Source of the DNA: Clostridia bacterium
GTDB lineage: Bacteria > Bacillota > Clostridia > Lachnospirales > Lachnospiraceae
Direction of reading: 5' to 3'
NCBI GenBank assembly: GCA_910575625.1
Contig: CAJTFD010000019.1
Coordinates: forward strand, 1 to 54,190
DNA: 54,190 nt
The notes under the pieces were generated by a model. It was not told where the DNA came from. It saw nothing but the letters and a program-made list of their open reading frames with translations, and searched no databases. Shown here one piece after another: positions 1-7,827 of the stretch. The first letter of the stretch is position 1. The number at the start of each line of letters is the position of its first letter. The translations under genes were made by a program, and so were the position numbers.

Positions 1-48
1 GTTGCCGCTTAAGCCTGTCAGTTAAGTTCAAAATCAACCTTTTTAAGT

Positions 49-1001
49 TTGACAGGGGCAGTCTGCGCTTTTTTAGTTACCCGAAAGGTTATGTTTCATA
101 GTAAAAAAAGCAGCGGCATTCTTTGCGAAGGAAATCGATCAGAGGCTTATCGGTTTATCGAACAACACCATAAAGAATTCGGCATCCGCTGGCTGTTGCG
201 GCGGCTGGGGATCTGCCCGAATGCCTACTATAACTACCGGAAACACCGGAAGGCGGATCATCATGCCCAAAAAGAGAAAGTCAAGGAACAGATCGAAGAG
301 ATCTACCACAGCCACAATGGAGTAGACGGGTTCCGCAGTATGACTGCCTATCTGGAGCGCAGGGGGTACAGCTACAGTCAGACAACAATCCATAAATATA
401 TGAACAGGGGATTGGGCCTGCGTTCCATCGTCCGCCCTAAGAGACCGGGGACAAAGCCAGGGAAGCCCCATAAAGTATTTGATAACAAACTGGATCAGGA
501 TTTCCATGCAGACAAGCCGAACCAGAAATGGTGTACGGATTTCACATACCTATCCCTACGGAATGGAGATGTACGGTACAATTGCGCCATCATAGATCTC
601 TATGACAGGAGTGTAGTAGCCAGTGTAACAGACAAACACATCACCAGTGATCTGGCTGTACGCACCCTGCAAAAGGCATTGGATCCACAGCATTTAACAA
701 AGGGAGGCCTGCTCCTGCACAGCGACCAGGGGAGCCATATACATCGAAGGCTTTCATAGGATTCTGCGAATCCGTCCATGTGACACAGAGCATGAGCAAA
801 GCCGGATACCCCTACGACAATGCGCCAATGGAAAGGTACTTCAACACCCTGAAGAATGAATGTACCAATCTCTATGAATTCCGAACAGATGAGGAACTGT
901 ACCAGACCGTGGAGGGATTCGCTTATGTCACGTACAACCATGTACGTCCGCACAGCTATAACGGCTACCGCACGCCATACCAGGCACGAATGGCAGCATA
1001 A
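49..1001 (+). pseudogene. IS3-family transposase orfB, frameshifted
   Basis: Catalytic (DDE) half of an IS3-family transposase. An N-terminal helical HTH_21-like region is followed by the retroviral-integrase core. CTDFTYL supplies the first Asp, HSDQG the second, and the N-x-P-x-E motif in YDNAPMERYFNTLKNE the catalytic Glu. The frame breaks near 736: SDQGS should continue QYTSKAF, but one base is missing and the frame runs to a stop at 759. The rest resumes in another frame and ends at 1001. The first codon shown is a TTG. OrfA is not in the window, so either it lay left of base 1 or the element is 5'-truncated. Not functional as read. Confidence 0.85.
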
Positions 1002-1155
1002 GGAGAGGCGGGAGCATGCTTCATCATTGGATTGCCTGATCAGCCAAAATCGGAGTTGGCAGGATTTGTCAATGGCATGGCCATGCAGCGGTGCGAAGCA
1101 CCATTGATAAAAGCTGACAGCCCCGATAGACTCCAGGCAACAATCCAATAAATTT

Positions 1156-1335
1156 TTAGCCACAAATGTTACAAAAATGCTTGACCACTACAAAATCCCT
1201 GTATGACCTCTGGTACTTATACGATTTTTCCTGCGATTTCTCGCCTAAGCTTTTCAATACGTTGATAGGATTTCTCAATGCCTCACGCACCTTCCTTTCT
1301 TTGTATTTTCCAAACTTACTGCTTCCCTTCGCCAT
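1156..1335 (-). pseudogene. Group II intron reverse transcriptase, N-terminal fossil
   Basis: A short reading frame starts at the ATG at 1335 with MAKGSSKFGKYKERK and continues VLKSLGEKSQEKSYKYQRSYRD. This resembles the first 50 or so residues of bacterial group II intron maturases (VL-x-SL-x-x-KS-x-x-x-x-Y-x-x-QRLYRNLYNP). Similarity stops at about YRDF, near 1195, and a stop follows within 15 codons; no RT domain follows. Best read as a truncated intron start; it is unrelated in position to the complete intron near 44 kb. Recognition is from memory of the family, so confidence is moderate. Confidence 0.5.
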
Positions 1336-1435
1336 GTGGGCGGCTTTCCCGCATCTGGTTTTACAGCTTTCCCTGTCGATCCAGGTCCGTCCACCATAGA
1401 TAGAGATAAAGAAAGAGATAGAGAAGGGACAGGCC

Positions 1436-1681
1436 GCCCGCACCTGCGGACGCTACCAGAATGTGGTCCTGTTGGAAAAAGACCTGGCAGAACTGAAAAG
1501 GGGACTGCCGGCCCTGTGGGAAAGCTACGTGGAGCAGCTGTCCGAATATATGGCATCTACCGGAAAGAGCTATAAGAACCATGCCGCCACGATCCGGCGA
1601 TGGGCCACTGCGGACAGGAAAGGGGCAGCACCACCGGCAAGAAACCAGGATTACACCGTAAAGGAGGGAGAGACCATATGA
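1436..1681 (+). pseudogene. Replisome-organiser C-terminal fragment (ICE/phage type)
   Basis: An open frame from about 1436 reads GRYQNVVLLEKDLAELKRGLP and then LSEYMASTGKSYKNHAATIRRWA. This is the characteristic C-terminus of replication (replisome organiser) proteins of Firmicute conjugative elements and phages, in which a Y-x-x-H-x-A-T-I-R-R-W-A helix is conserved. Nothing of the N-terminal winged-helix region precedes it, so it is a 3' fossil. Its stop overlaps the ATG of the VirD4 fragment that follows, so two remnants of a conjugative module remain in a plausible order. Confidence 0.6.
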
Positions 1682-1854
1682 TCAAGATCAACGAGGCTGT
1701 CCGGGGCGACACCGACGACACCTTTAATTTCGTCGTGAGTATTCTCTATACCCATCCATCCAACCTCTTATGCGACAAGGCAGATGATGGATACAGCGGG
1801 CGGCTTCCCGTCCATGTAAGGTGTTTGCTTGATGAATTTGCGGTGCGTTTGTAA
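1678..1854 (+). pseudogene. VirD4/TraG coupling-protein internal fragment
   Basis: After a short start (MIKINEAVRGD) the frame reads TDDTFNF, then NLLCDKADDGYSGRLPVHVR, then CLLDEFA. This matches the segment of TcpA/VirD4-type coupling proteins around the Walker B region (LDEFANIG) of Tn1549-like elements. It diverges after LDEFA (VRL, stop), and no Walker A part is present. It is an internal fragment of about 45 codons, distinct from the larger N-terminal VirD4 piece at 49.4 kb. It could not work as a protein. Confidence 0.6.
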
Positions 1855-1871
1855 GCGGTAATTTATCCGAG

Positions 1872-1900
1872 AAATAGGATAAGTAGCTATATCCTTATTT
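1872..1900 (+). ncRNA. Hairpin upstream of IS110 orf, possible bridge-RNA remnant
   Basis: AAATAGGATA pairs with TATCC-T-TATTT across an 8-nt loop (one bulged T). It lies in the 150-200 nt non-coding leader of the IS110-type orf. In the IS110 group this leader encodes the bridge RNA that guides target choice. Hairpin seen directly; the bridge-RNA role is inference and the element is decayed. Confidence 0.3.
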
Positions 1901-2014
1901 CATAGTTGTTATCATTCCTTTCGCTTCGTTCAAAGCACAAACAAGTGGGATTTTGAGCCCGGACTCTTATCATTGGTAATAAACCATGTTTATCCAGTCA
2001 CAGGATGACAGTCA

Positions 2015-2496
2015 ATGTTGCTATTCCTTTTTATTTATAAGGTGGTGATACTTATACTGGAGATAAAATACCCTATCTGCTGCGGACTTGATGTCCACAA
2101 AAACATTATCGTTGCAACTATCGTAACTACTGATAAAGAAGGAATATCCGGGTATAAGCAAAAATCCTTTTCTGCCATCAACTCTGATATCCAAAAGTTT
2201 CACGACTGGCTTATCGAGAATGATCGCTATCATGTCTGTATGGGATCCACTGGAAAGTATTGGATCTCTATTTTTGATCATCTCGAAAACGACATCAATG
2301 TGTGCCTTACGCATCCTAAATATGTCAGGGCCATCAAAGGCAAAAAAACTGACAAAAAGGATCCCAAATGGATTGCCGACCTATACAAATTTGACCTGAT
2401 CAGATGCTCATTTATCCCTCCAAAAGATTTCGGCAGCTCCGTGAAATCGCGAGATACCATTTCTTGAGGCCCAAGGTTATGATATATCGAGTTTAG
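2015..2496 (+). pseudogene. IS110-family transposase, N-terminal part, frameshifted
   Basis: N-terminal RuvC-like (DEDD) domain of an IS110-family transposase. CGLDVHKNIIVAT carries the first acidic residue, and THPKYVRAIKGKKTDKKD is the conserved second block. In the family, FIPPKDIRELRDLTRYR should follow. Here FIPPKD is followed by a frame break near 2427, after which RQLREIARYHFLRPK can be read in the next frame to a stop at 2496. The C-terminal transposase_20 half, with the catalytic serine, is absent. The true start is uncertain: the ATG at 2015 or a codon near 2054. Confidence 0.75.
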
Positions 2497-2626
2497 TTAA
2501 ATGCAACGATATTTAAACCACGAGTGATAAAACATACGTTCTGCACGGGGCCGTTTTAAGATCCTTCATTGTAAGTGCGTCTTAAAATCCACTTTATTTT
2601 TCACTCTTATCCCTTATACGTTTCTT

Positions 2627-3136
2627 TTATCCTATCTCGAAGTTATCGGAATCGCTCTTTTCTTGCAGATCTTGGTTCTTGATATACTCTTTGATCACAT
2701 CATCCGTTACATTTCCACTGCTCGCCACAAACGTTCCGATGAAGTCGCCTACTGCAGCTGCCTGCTCTGGGGTATCCTCTGCAGTTTCCGGTTCAGCTGT
2801 GTTTTCCTCCGGCTCTGCCGTTTTCATTATCTGCGGTCCTTCCGGGATGATGGCCAGTGCTGTTTTCTCCGGTGCCGGGGTATCGGCGGCTTCTTCCTGC
2901 GCGGCTTTCTTCTGCGCTTTGGCGGCTGCCTTTTCTGCGCGGGTTACTTTCGCCTTCGGTTCCGGGAATGTCTCCGGAAGTACGCCGGATGCGTAATGGA
3001 TTTCAAAAGTGATCTTGCCGTCCGCAGGTATGTTGAAATGGAAGTCGAGAAGTTCAACCTCTTTGATGCTGTCCGCCTTTCTTATTTTGATATTTTTGCT
3101 ATTGGCTGCTTGCCTTGTGAGTGACAGCTTACGCAT
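2627..3136 (-). CDS. Hypothetical protein, Ala/Glu-rich tail
   Basis: Family not recognised. From the ATG at 3136 the protein begins MRKLSLTRQAANSKNIKIRK, then a segment with beta character (VELLDFHFNIPADGKITFEI). A long low-complexity stretch rich in Ala, Glu, Pro and Lys follows, then a short predicted helix and an acidic C-terminus. The frame is open upstream to 3232, overlapping the end of the SprT-like gene, which suggests a deletion fused the two genes. The ribosome site before 3136 is weak. Context (SprT-like neighbour, same strand) suggests cargo of a conjugative element; no function is proposed. Confidence 0.45.
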   Translation of the reverse strand: MRKLSLTRQAANSKNIKIRKADSIKEVELLDFHFNIPADGKITFEIHYASGVLPETFPEPKAKVTRAEKAAAKAQKKAAQEEAADTPAPEKTALAIIPEGPQIMKTAEPEENTAEPETAEDTPEQAAAVGDFIGTFVASSGNVTDDVIKEYIKNQDLQEKSDSDNFEIG

Positions 3137-3161
3137 TTTTGGTGAAAAAGCAAGCCTTATT

Positions 3162-3587
3162 TCAAAGAAATTTTTCTTTTTTAGAATGCCAAAATGATAG
3201 AACCGTCCAGCCGTATTTGGGATGTTTCTCAATATGCAGGCCGTGGGCTTCGGCGGTGGCTTTGGATTTCATATTGTGGTAATAGCCGTTGTTGCTCACG
3301 TCCCGGATATCATGCTGCAGATTATACAAATGGCTCATTTCATGTAGAAGTGTGGCAGCTATTTCTGTAATGGGGCGGTCTAGGTACTCGGCGCAAAGGC
3401 TGATCTCCCGGTAAAGCTCATTACTCGCATTCCAGATTTCATGGATACTGCACCAGCCATATGCGCTGCGCCCGCCGTCCGGGGATACGGTGATGGCCGG
3501 ACGGGTAAGCTCTCCTTGGTAAAAATACTTATTGAATAGGTCAAACATTTCTTCGGTTTTCTTTACAATCTCGGATATTTGAAGCAT
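3162..3587 (-). CDS. SprT-like zinc metallopeptidase-domain protein, probably C-terminally truncated
   Basis: A 141-residue protein whose core matches the SprT-like domain. The zinc-binding HExxH motif is HEMSH at residues 82-86, preceded by ITVSPDGGRSAYGW and followed by the AHGLHIEKHPKYGWT block typical of copies carried by Firmicute conjugative elements. Homologues continue with a zinc-ribbon tail. Here the sequence turns to LSFWHSKKEKFL and stops, so the C-terminus is probably lost by deletion into the next gene. Start ATG at 3587 is preceded by AAGGAGG at good spacing. The role in the element is not established. Confidence 0.7.
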   Translation of the reverse strand: MLQISEIVKKTEEMFDLFNKYFYQGELTRPAITVSPDGGRSAYGWCSIHEIWNASNELYREISLCAEYLDRPITEIAATLLHEMSHLYNLQHDIRDVSNNGYYHNMKSKATAEAHGLHIEKHPKYGWTVLSFWHSKKEKFL

Positions 3588-3619
3588 TGCTGTGTCCTCC
3601 TTAAAATTATGTTTTAATC

Positions 3620-3632
3620 CTGTGTGACACAG
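3620..3632. promoter_or_regulatory. 13-bp palindrome upstream of SprT-like gene
   Basis: CTGTGTGACACAG is a perfect inverted repeat around a central G, about 30 bp upstream of the SprT-like start. It could be an operator. No matching repeat was noticed elsewhere and no regulator is assigned. Confidence 0.25.
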
Positions 3633-3704
3633 CTTACATGGATTTTGTGTAAAATCAAGCTTTAAGCAGTCGGTTTTAAGTCAAATTGATCAACGGTATA
3701 TTTA

Positions 3705-4592
3705 CTATGATGGGACAGCATCAAACTTATCCTTTAAGTATTCCAAAAGCCGTTCTGCGATAGGGGTAAATACCTGATATTTTTTCCAGATCAGATAAAT
3801 TTTTGTTTCAAGAATTGGCGACAGCGGGCGGAAAACAAGTCCGCTGCCGGGGCTTGTATCAATGAGATGCTGAAAAGTCAGGAGATATCCGAGCCCTTCC
3901 TTTACAAATAAAGAGCCATTATAGGACAGGCGGAAAGACCCTTCAAGATGCAGCTCATCCAGTTTATTTCCGCACCATCTGGAGATATCATGGTTCCAGC
4001 CCTGCTCCGAGCAAAAGAGCGGAAGTCCGGCCAGGTCATCGGCACAGACAGCCTGTTTGTCTGCCAGGGGAGAGTCCGCTTTCATGACGACGCCCCATAG
4101 ATCGGCTTCGGGAAAGGCAAGGAAATGATATTTTGCGGTATTTGGTCCTTCGGCCAAGACAGCGAAATCGATGACGCCTTTATCCAGCTTTTCCGTGACC
4201 TGCTCTGTATCGCCGCTTGTAATATGGTAACGCATATCAGAAAAGGTATTTTTAAATTGCCTGATGGCGGAGGCAAGATGCCTGATCTGGTAAGATTCCG
4301 CCATACCGAAGTAAACATCGCCCCCAAGAGTATCGTCCAGGGCAAGAAATTCCGTTGTGATCTTATCGGCCATTTTTACCAGATCCTCCGCCCGTTTCCG
4401 CAGTAAGATCCCTTCTTCCGTAAGCTGTATGCTGAAACTGTGGCGCGTGAACAGTTTTTTACCAAGCTCGTCTTCAAGCGCCTTTAACTGTTTGGAAAGT
4501 GTAGGCTGGGTAACGTGGAGCAACTCTGCCGCACGGGTCATATTTTCCTCCCTTGCCACTGCAAGGAAGTATCTCATGGTCCGCAGTTCCAT
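3705..4592 (-). CDS. LysR-family transcriptional regulator
   Basis: Full-length LysR regulator (295 residues, usual size). The N-terminal winged helix-turn-helix is MELRTMRYFLAVAREEN through VTQPTLSKQLKALEDELGKKLF (residues 1-60). A linker helix and a periplasmic-binding-protein-like effector domain follow. It is divergent from the hydrolase/oxidoreductase cluster starting at 4954, the usual arrangement in which a LysR protein controls the facing genes and itself. The shared intergenic space carries a perfect 14-bp palindrome and a TATAAT box. The effector cannot be told from sequence. The gene appears intact although several genes it may control are broken. Confidence 0.9.
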   Translation of the reverse strand: MELRTMRYFLAVAREENMTRAAELLHVTQPTLSKQLKALEDELGKKLFTRHSFSIQLTEEGILLRKRAEDLVKMADKITTEFLALDDTLGGDVYFGMAESYQIRHLASAIRQFKNTFSDMRYHITSGDTEQVTEKLDKGVIDFAVLAEGPNTAKYHFLAFPEADLWGVVMKADSPLADKQAVCADDLAGLPLFCSEQGWNHDISRWCGNKLDELHLEGSFRLSYNGSLFVKEGLGYLLTFQHLIDTSPGSGLVFRPLSPILETKIYLIWKKYQVFTPIAERLLEYLKDKFDAVPS

Positions 4593-4620
4593 ATTGTCCT
4601 CCTCTGATATTCCAAAAATT

Positions 4621-4634
4621 TATATCATGATATA
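4621..4634. promoter_or_regulatory. 14-bp palindrome, candidate LysR operator
   Basis: TATATCATGATATA is a perfect palindrome with a T-N11-A-compatible arrangement, located 29 bp upstream of the LysR start and upstream of the rightward promoter. Position fits a LysR binding site; assignment is inferred. Confidence 0.4.
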
Positions 4635-4646
4635 AATTATAGCAAT

Positions 4647-4675
4647 TAGCGAAATGAAAATCAAGAAGATATAAT
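4647..4675 (+). promoter_or_regulatory. Candidate rightward promoter
   Basis: TATAAT at 4670-4675 with a poor -35 (TAGCGA) 17 bp upstream. A weak -35 next to a LysR-type palindrome fits an activator-dependent promoter for the 4705-6122 genes. Confidence 0.4.
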
Positions 4676-4704
4676 ACAGACATAGCAGGAAGGGAGGCGG
4701 TCAT

Positions 4705-4917
4705 ACGGATGATTTAATTCAAAATCTTAAGGATGCAGGATGTGGCTCACAAACCATTGAAGAAGTCTGCAGGCTGTATGGTAACGGTCAGGTTCAGGAT
4801 GCCATTAAGACGCTGCGAAAACACCGCTGCAGTTTGATGGATAGTCTTCATGAAAGTCAGGGAAGGGTTGACTGTCTTGATTTTTTAATATGGCGCATGG
4901 AAAAAGAAAAGCGATAA
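4705..4917 (+). pseudogene. Small conserved hypothetical protein, start codon apparently lost
   Basis: An open frame of 70 codons reads DDLIQNLKDAGCGSQTIEEV, then CRLYGNGQVQDAIKTLRKHR, then a Cys-containing helix ending DCLDFLIWRMEKEKR. It resembles a small helical protein often found beside LysR/flavodoxin-type genes in Firmicutes. GGAGG lies just upstream, but where the start is expected the sequence is CATACGGATGAT. An ATG-ACG start would need one more G, so a one-base deletion seems to have destroyed it. No other good in-frame start lies in the first half. If ATT or ACG initiation were used, the gene could still be made. Confidence 0.5.
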
Positions 4918-4953
4918 CAAAAAAATGATGAAAAGAAAGAGAGGTATTATAAA

Positions 4954-5955
4954 ATGGAAAACACTGTAAAACTGGAACTGACTAAGGAATGGGATAAGAC
5001 GTTCCCGAAAAGTGGAAAGGTGGACCACCGCAAGGTTACATTCCCAAACCGCTATGGGATCACGTTGGCAGCAGACCTTTATATGCCGAAAGAGGCCGAG
5101 GGGAAGCTGGCTGCGATTGCGGTATGCGGGCCGTTTGGCGCAGTAAAGGAGCAGGCAGCCGGACTGTATGCGCAGACAATGGCAGAGCGTGGCTTCCTCA
5201 CTATGGCATTTGATCCTTCCTTTACCGGTGAAAGCGGCGGCGCACCCCGCTACATGGCTTCACCCGATATCAACACAGAGGATTTTCAGGCGGCGGTGGA
5301 TTTCCTTTCCGTACAGGAAAATGTTGACCCCGACCGTATCGGCATTATCGGCATCTGCGGATGGGGAGGCCTGGCCCTCAATGTGGCGGCATTGGATACC
5401 CGCATTAAGGCGACGGTCGCCTCCACCATGTATGATATGTCCCGTGTCAATGCCAACGGATATTTCGATGCGGATAACTCTGCCGATGTACGGTATGCGA
5501 AGAAAGAAGCTATGAACGCTCAAAGGCTCATTGATCACAAAAATGGCGGCTATGCGCTGGGCGGCGGTGTGATCGATCCGCTTCCGGAGGATGCGCCTTT
5601 CTATGTGGCAGATTATCACAACTATTATAAAACGGATCGCGGATACCACAAACGCTCGTTAAATTCCAACGACGGCTGGAATGTGATCGGATGTATGTCC
5701 TTTATGAACCAGCCTATCTTAAAGTACAGCAATGAGATCCGCAGCGCAGTCCTCATCATGCATGGAGAGAAAGCACATTCCTGCTATTTCAGCCGTGATG
5801 CCTATGATGCAATGGTGAAGGATAACCCTTATACAGACAATAAGGAGCTGCTGATCATTCCCGATGCAGTCCATACGGATCTGTATGACGGAGGCGGAAA
5901 GGATGCGATCCCGTTTGATAAGCTGGAACGGTTTTTTGCGGAAAATTTGAAATAG
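4954..5955 (+). CDS. Alpha/beta hydrolase (dienelactone-hydrolase-like)
   Basis: A 333-residue alpha/beta hydrolase. The oxyanion-side strand is AAIAVCGPFGAVKEQ, followed by DPSFTGESGG, and the C-terminal catalytic His region is LLIIPDAVHTDLYD. The nucleophile-elbow position reads GICGWGG (residues 133-139), with Trp137 where related proteins have the Ser of GICGSGG. I recall other bacterial members also having GICGWGG, so this is likely a family trait. Start ATG at 4954 follows AAAGAGAGG. It sits first after a LysR-controlled promoter and ahead of dehydrogenase remnants. Substrate unknown; catalytic activity is uncertain because of Trp137. Confidence 0.8.
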   Translation: MENTVKLELTKEWDKTFPKSGKVDHRKVTFPNRYGITLAADLYMPKEAEGKLAAIAVCGPFGAVKEQAAGLYAQTMAERGFLTMAFDPSFTGESGGAPRYMASPDINTEDFQAAVDFLSVQENVDPDRIGIIGICGWGGLALNVAALDTRIKATVASTMYDMSRVNANGYFDADNSADVRYAKKEAMNAQRLIDHKNGGYALGGGVIDPLPEDAPFYVADYHNYYKTDRGYHKRSLNSNDGWNVIGCMSFMNQPILKYSNEIRSAVLIMHGEKAHSCYFSRDAYDAMVKDNPYTDNKELLIIPDAVHTDLYDGGGKDAIPFDKLERFFAENLK

Positions 5956-5989
5956 TATTTAAAAACTTAGCATTACAAGGAGAAAAACA

Positions 5990-6040
5990 ATGTTAGGAAA
6001 TTTTACGTATTGCAACCCGACGAAACTTTATTTTGGCAAC
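5990..6040 (+). pseudogene. Iron-containing alcohol dehydrogenase, first 16 codons only
   Basis: After a good ribosome site (AAGGAG) the frame starts MLGNFTYCNPTKLYFG, the conserved N-terminus of NADH-dependent butanol-type iron alcohol dehydrogenases. It then loses similarity at once and stops at about codon 33. Everything beyond codon 16 was removed by a deletion whose right end lies in an SDR gene. Confidence 0.6.
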
Positions 6041-6122
6041 CGCCGTGGCCTACGCTATCGAAACACCAGACCGGATGTCCGTGAGTGAGATCATGATCCG
6101 TCCCACGAAGCAGGGGATCTAA
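6039..6122 (+). pseudogene. Short-chain dehydrogenase (SDR), last 27 codons only
   Basis: Reading VAYAIETPDRMSVSEIMIRP then TKQGI-stop, this is the C-terminus of a YdfG-type short-chain dehydrogenase (consensus AIEQPDRV-x-INEILVRPT-x-Q). It is joined directly, in another frame, to the first codons of an iron alcohol dehydrogenase. One deletion therefore appears to have removed most of two neighbouring dehydrogenase genes. Confidence 0.55.
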
Positions 6123-6230
6123 AGGCGGCACAGAACAAAGCGTTATCATGCCGTATGCCAGGGCATCCCGCTTTTAATGAGACATTCTGGTGTTGGCAGG
6201 AAATAAGTATACAATATGGAGGTGATCATT

Positions 6231-6761
6231 ATGCGCATTTTGGTATTGAACGGGAGTCCCCGTCCAAAGGGCAATACGAAACAGATGGTGGATGCATTTC
6301 GGGAAGGCGCCAAGTCCGCAGGACACAGGGTGGATGTGATCGACGTATGTAAGAAAAAAATTGCGGGCTGCCTGGCCTGCGAACACTGCCATACAAAGGG
6401 AAACGGAGCCTGCGTGCAGAAAGATGATATGCAGGAAGTCTATTCCCTGCTGGGGGAGGCGGATATGCTTGTCATTGCCTCGCCGATCTATTATCACGGT
6501 ATTTCAGGGCAGTTAAAGTGTACCCTTGACCGCTTCTATTCTGCCGCCTATCCGAGAAAGCCCCGGAACCTGAAAAAAGTGGCTATGATATTAAGTTCCG
6601 GTGATCCTGCAATGTATGATGGGGCAATGTTCTCCTACAAGGGGGATCTTCTGGAATACCTTGGCCTTGAGGATATGGGAGTATTTACAGCATACGGCAT
6701 GGAAAACGGTTCTGCCTCGAAGCTGAAAGATCTTCGGGATTTCGGAAGAAATCTGAAATAA
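6231..6761 (+). CDS. Flavodoxin-family NAD(P)H-dependent FMN reductase
   Basis: A 176-residue flavodoxin-like fold protein, probably cytosolic and FMN-binding. The phosphate-binding loop is LNGSPRPKGNTKQM near the N-terminus. CLACEHCHTKGNGACVQKDD is the Cys-rich segment of this iron-sulfur-flavoprotein-like subfamily, and SPIYYHGISGQLKCTLDRFY is the second flavin-contact block. An upstream in-frame ATG exists at 6216, but GGAGGTGA at 6218-6225 is ideally spaced for the ATG at 6231, which I chose. It lies just before the aldo/keto reductase (18-bp gap), so the two are likely cotranscribed. Confidence 0.85.
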   Translation: MRILVLNGSPRPKGNTKQMVDAFREGAKSAGHRVDVIDVCKKKIAGCLACEHCHTKGNGACVQKDDMQEVYSLLGEADMLVIASPIYYHGISGQLKCTLDRFYSAAYPRKPRNLKKVAMILSSGDPAMYDGAMFSYKGDLLEYLGLEDMGVFTAYGMENGSASKLKDLRDFGRNLK

Positions 6762-6779
6762 CGTAAGGGAGACTATGGA

Positions 6780-7817
6780 GTGAACAAGATATTCAGCCTT
6801 ATATTTGTTTTCTTATTGGCATTTCCATTGACAGCGTGCGGGCAAAGCGGGGTGGGGGAAAACGGGGCTGCCGGAGATGCTGAAACAATCCCGGCAGCAG
6901 ATACCGCTGGATCTGCAGGGGAAACCGGGACTGTATCCAGTCATACAGGCAGCGAACGGGCGGCAGGGGAAGAAACCATTGTAAAAGCAGAGTTTGATCT
7001 TGAAAAAAAGACGGTCATGCTAAACAGCGGATATGAGATGCCAATTAACGGCCTTGGGACGTACAGCCTTCACGGTGATGAGTGTATCAATTCTGTGAAA
7101 TCTGCGTTATCGGACGGTGTCCGTCTGATCGATACTGCCTCTGCATATGGCAATGAGGAGGAGATCGGGCAGGCAATCCGGGAAGCGATCAGCGAAGGGA
7201 TCATACAGCGGGAGGATATTTTTGTTACGACAAAAATTTATCCGGGCAGTGAGATGGAAGATCCAGCCCAGTCGATCCAGGCTTGTCTTGACCGGCTGGA
7301 TATTGGCTATGTGGACTTAATGCTTTTGCACCATCCAGACCCGAATGATGTGGAAGCGTATAAAGCGATGGAGCAGTTTGTGGAAGATGGGAAAATCCGT
7401 TCCATCGGGCTGTCGAACTGGTATGTGGAGGAACTGACGGAATTTCTGCCGCAGGTGGATACTGTCCCCGCATTGGTTCAGAATGAAATCCATCCGTATT
7501 ATCAGGAGAATGATGTGATCCCGTTTATCCAGGATTTAGGGATCGTGGTGCAGGGATGGTATCCGCTGGGTGGCAGAGGGCATACGGGAGAGCTGCTTGG
7601 CGATCCTGTGATCTCTGAAATAGCCGGGGCGCATGGCGTGTCTTCTGCGCAGGTGATCTTGCGCTGGAATCTGCAAAAGGGCGTGGTGGTCATCCCCGGT
7701 TCCAGTAACCCTGATCATATCAGGGAAAATACGGAGCTGTATGATTTTGAACTGACAGAGGATGAGATGGCGCGGATAGGCGCATTGGACCGTAATGAAA
7801 AACATGACTGGTATTAG
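6780..7817 (+). CDS. Predicted lipoprotein aldo/keto reductase
   Basis: A 345-residue protein with an aldo/keto reductase barrel from about residue 75. The catalytic tetrad is visible: Asp118 and Tyr123 (DTASAYGNEEEIG), Lys152 (TTKIYP) and His184 (LLHHPDP). The C-terminal block VVIPGSSNPDHIRENTEL binds the cofactor phosphate. Unusually it begins with a lipoprotein signal (MNKIFSLIFVFLLAFPLTAC, lipobox Cys20) and a 50-residue Ser/Gly/Ala linker, so the enzyme should be tethered outside the membrane. Start is GTG at 6780; the nearby ATG at 6775 is out of frame. What NAD(P)H source an external reductase would use is unclear. Downstream are flavodoxin and DUF4405 remnants. Confidence 0.85.
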   Translation: MNKIFSLIFVFLLAFPLTACGQSGVGENGAAGDAETIPAADTAGSAGETGTVSSHTGSERAAGEETIVKAEFDLEKKTVMLNSGYEMPINGLGTYSLHGDECINSVKSALSDGVRLIDTASAYGNEEEIGQAIREAISEGIIQREDIFVTTKIYPGSEMEDPAQSIQACLDRLDIGYVDLMLLHHPDPNDVEAYKAMEQFVEDGKIRSIGLSNWYVEELTEFLPQVDTVPALVQNEIHPYYQENDVIPFIQDLGIVVQGWYPLGGRGHTGELLGDPVISEIAGAHGVSSAQVILRWNLQKGVVVIPGSSNPDHIRENTELYDFELTEDEMARIGALDRNEKHDWY

Positions 7818-7827
7818 AGGAAAGCGA

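Noticed and set aside
1275..1600. Overlapping ORFs on both strands at 1275-1600
   Set aside because: Only the frame carrying the YMASTGKSY...TIRRWA motif has family signal; the others are shadows.
2663..3197. Several plus-strand ORFs over 2663-3197
   Set aside because: They mirror the Ala/Glu-rich minus-strand gene and the SprT-like gene, have Ser/Cys-rich antisense composition and no ribosome sites.
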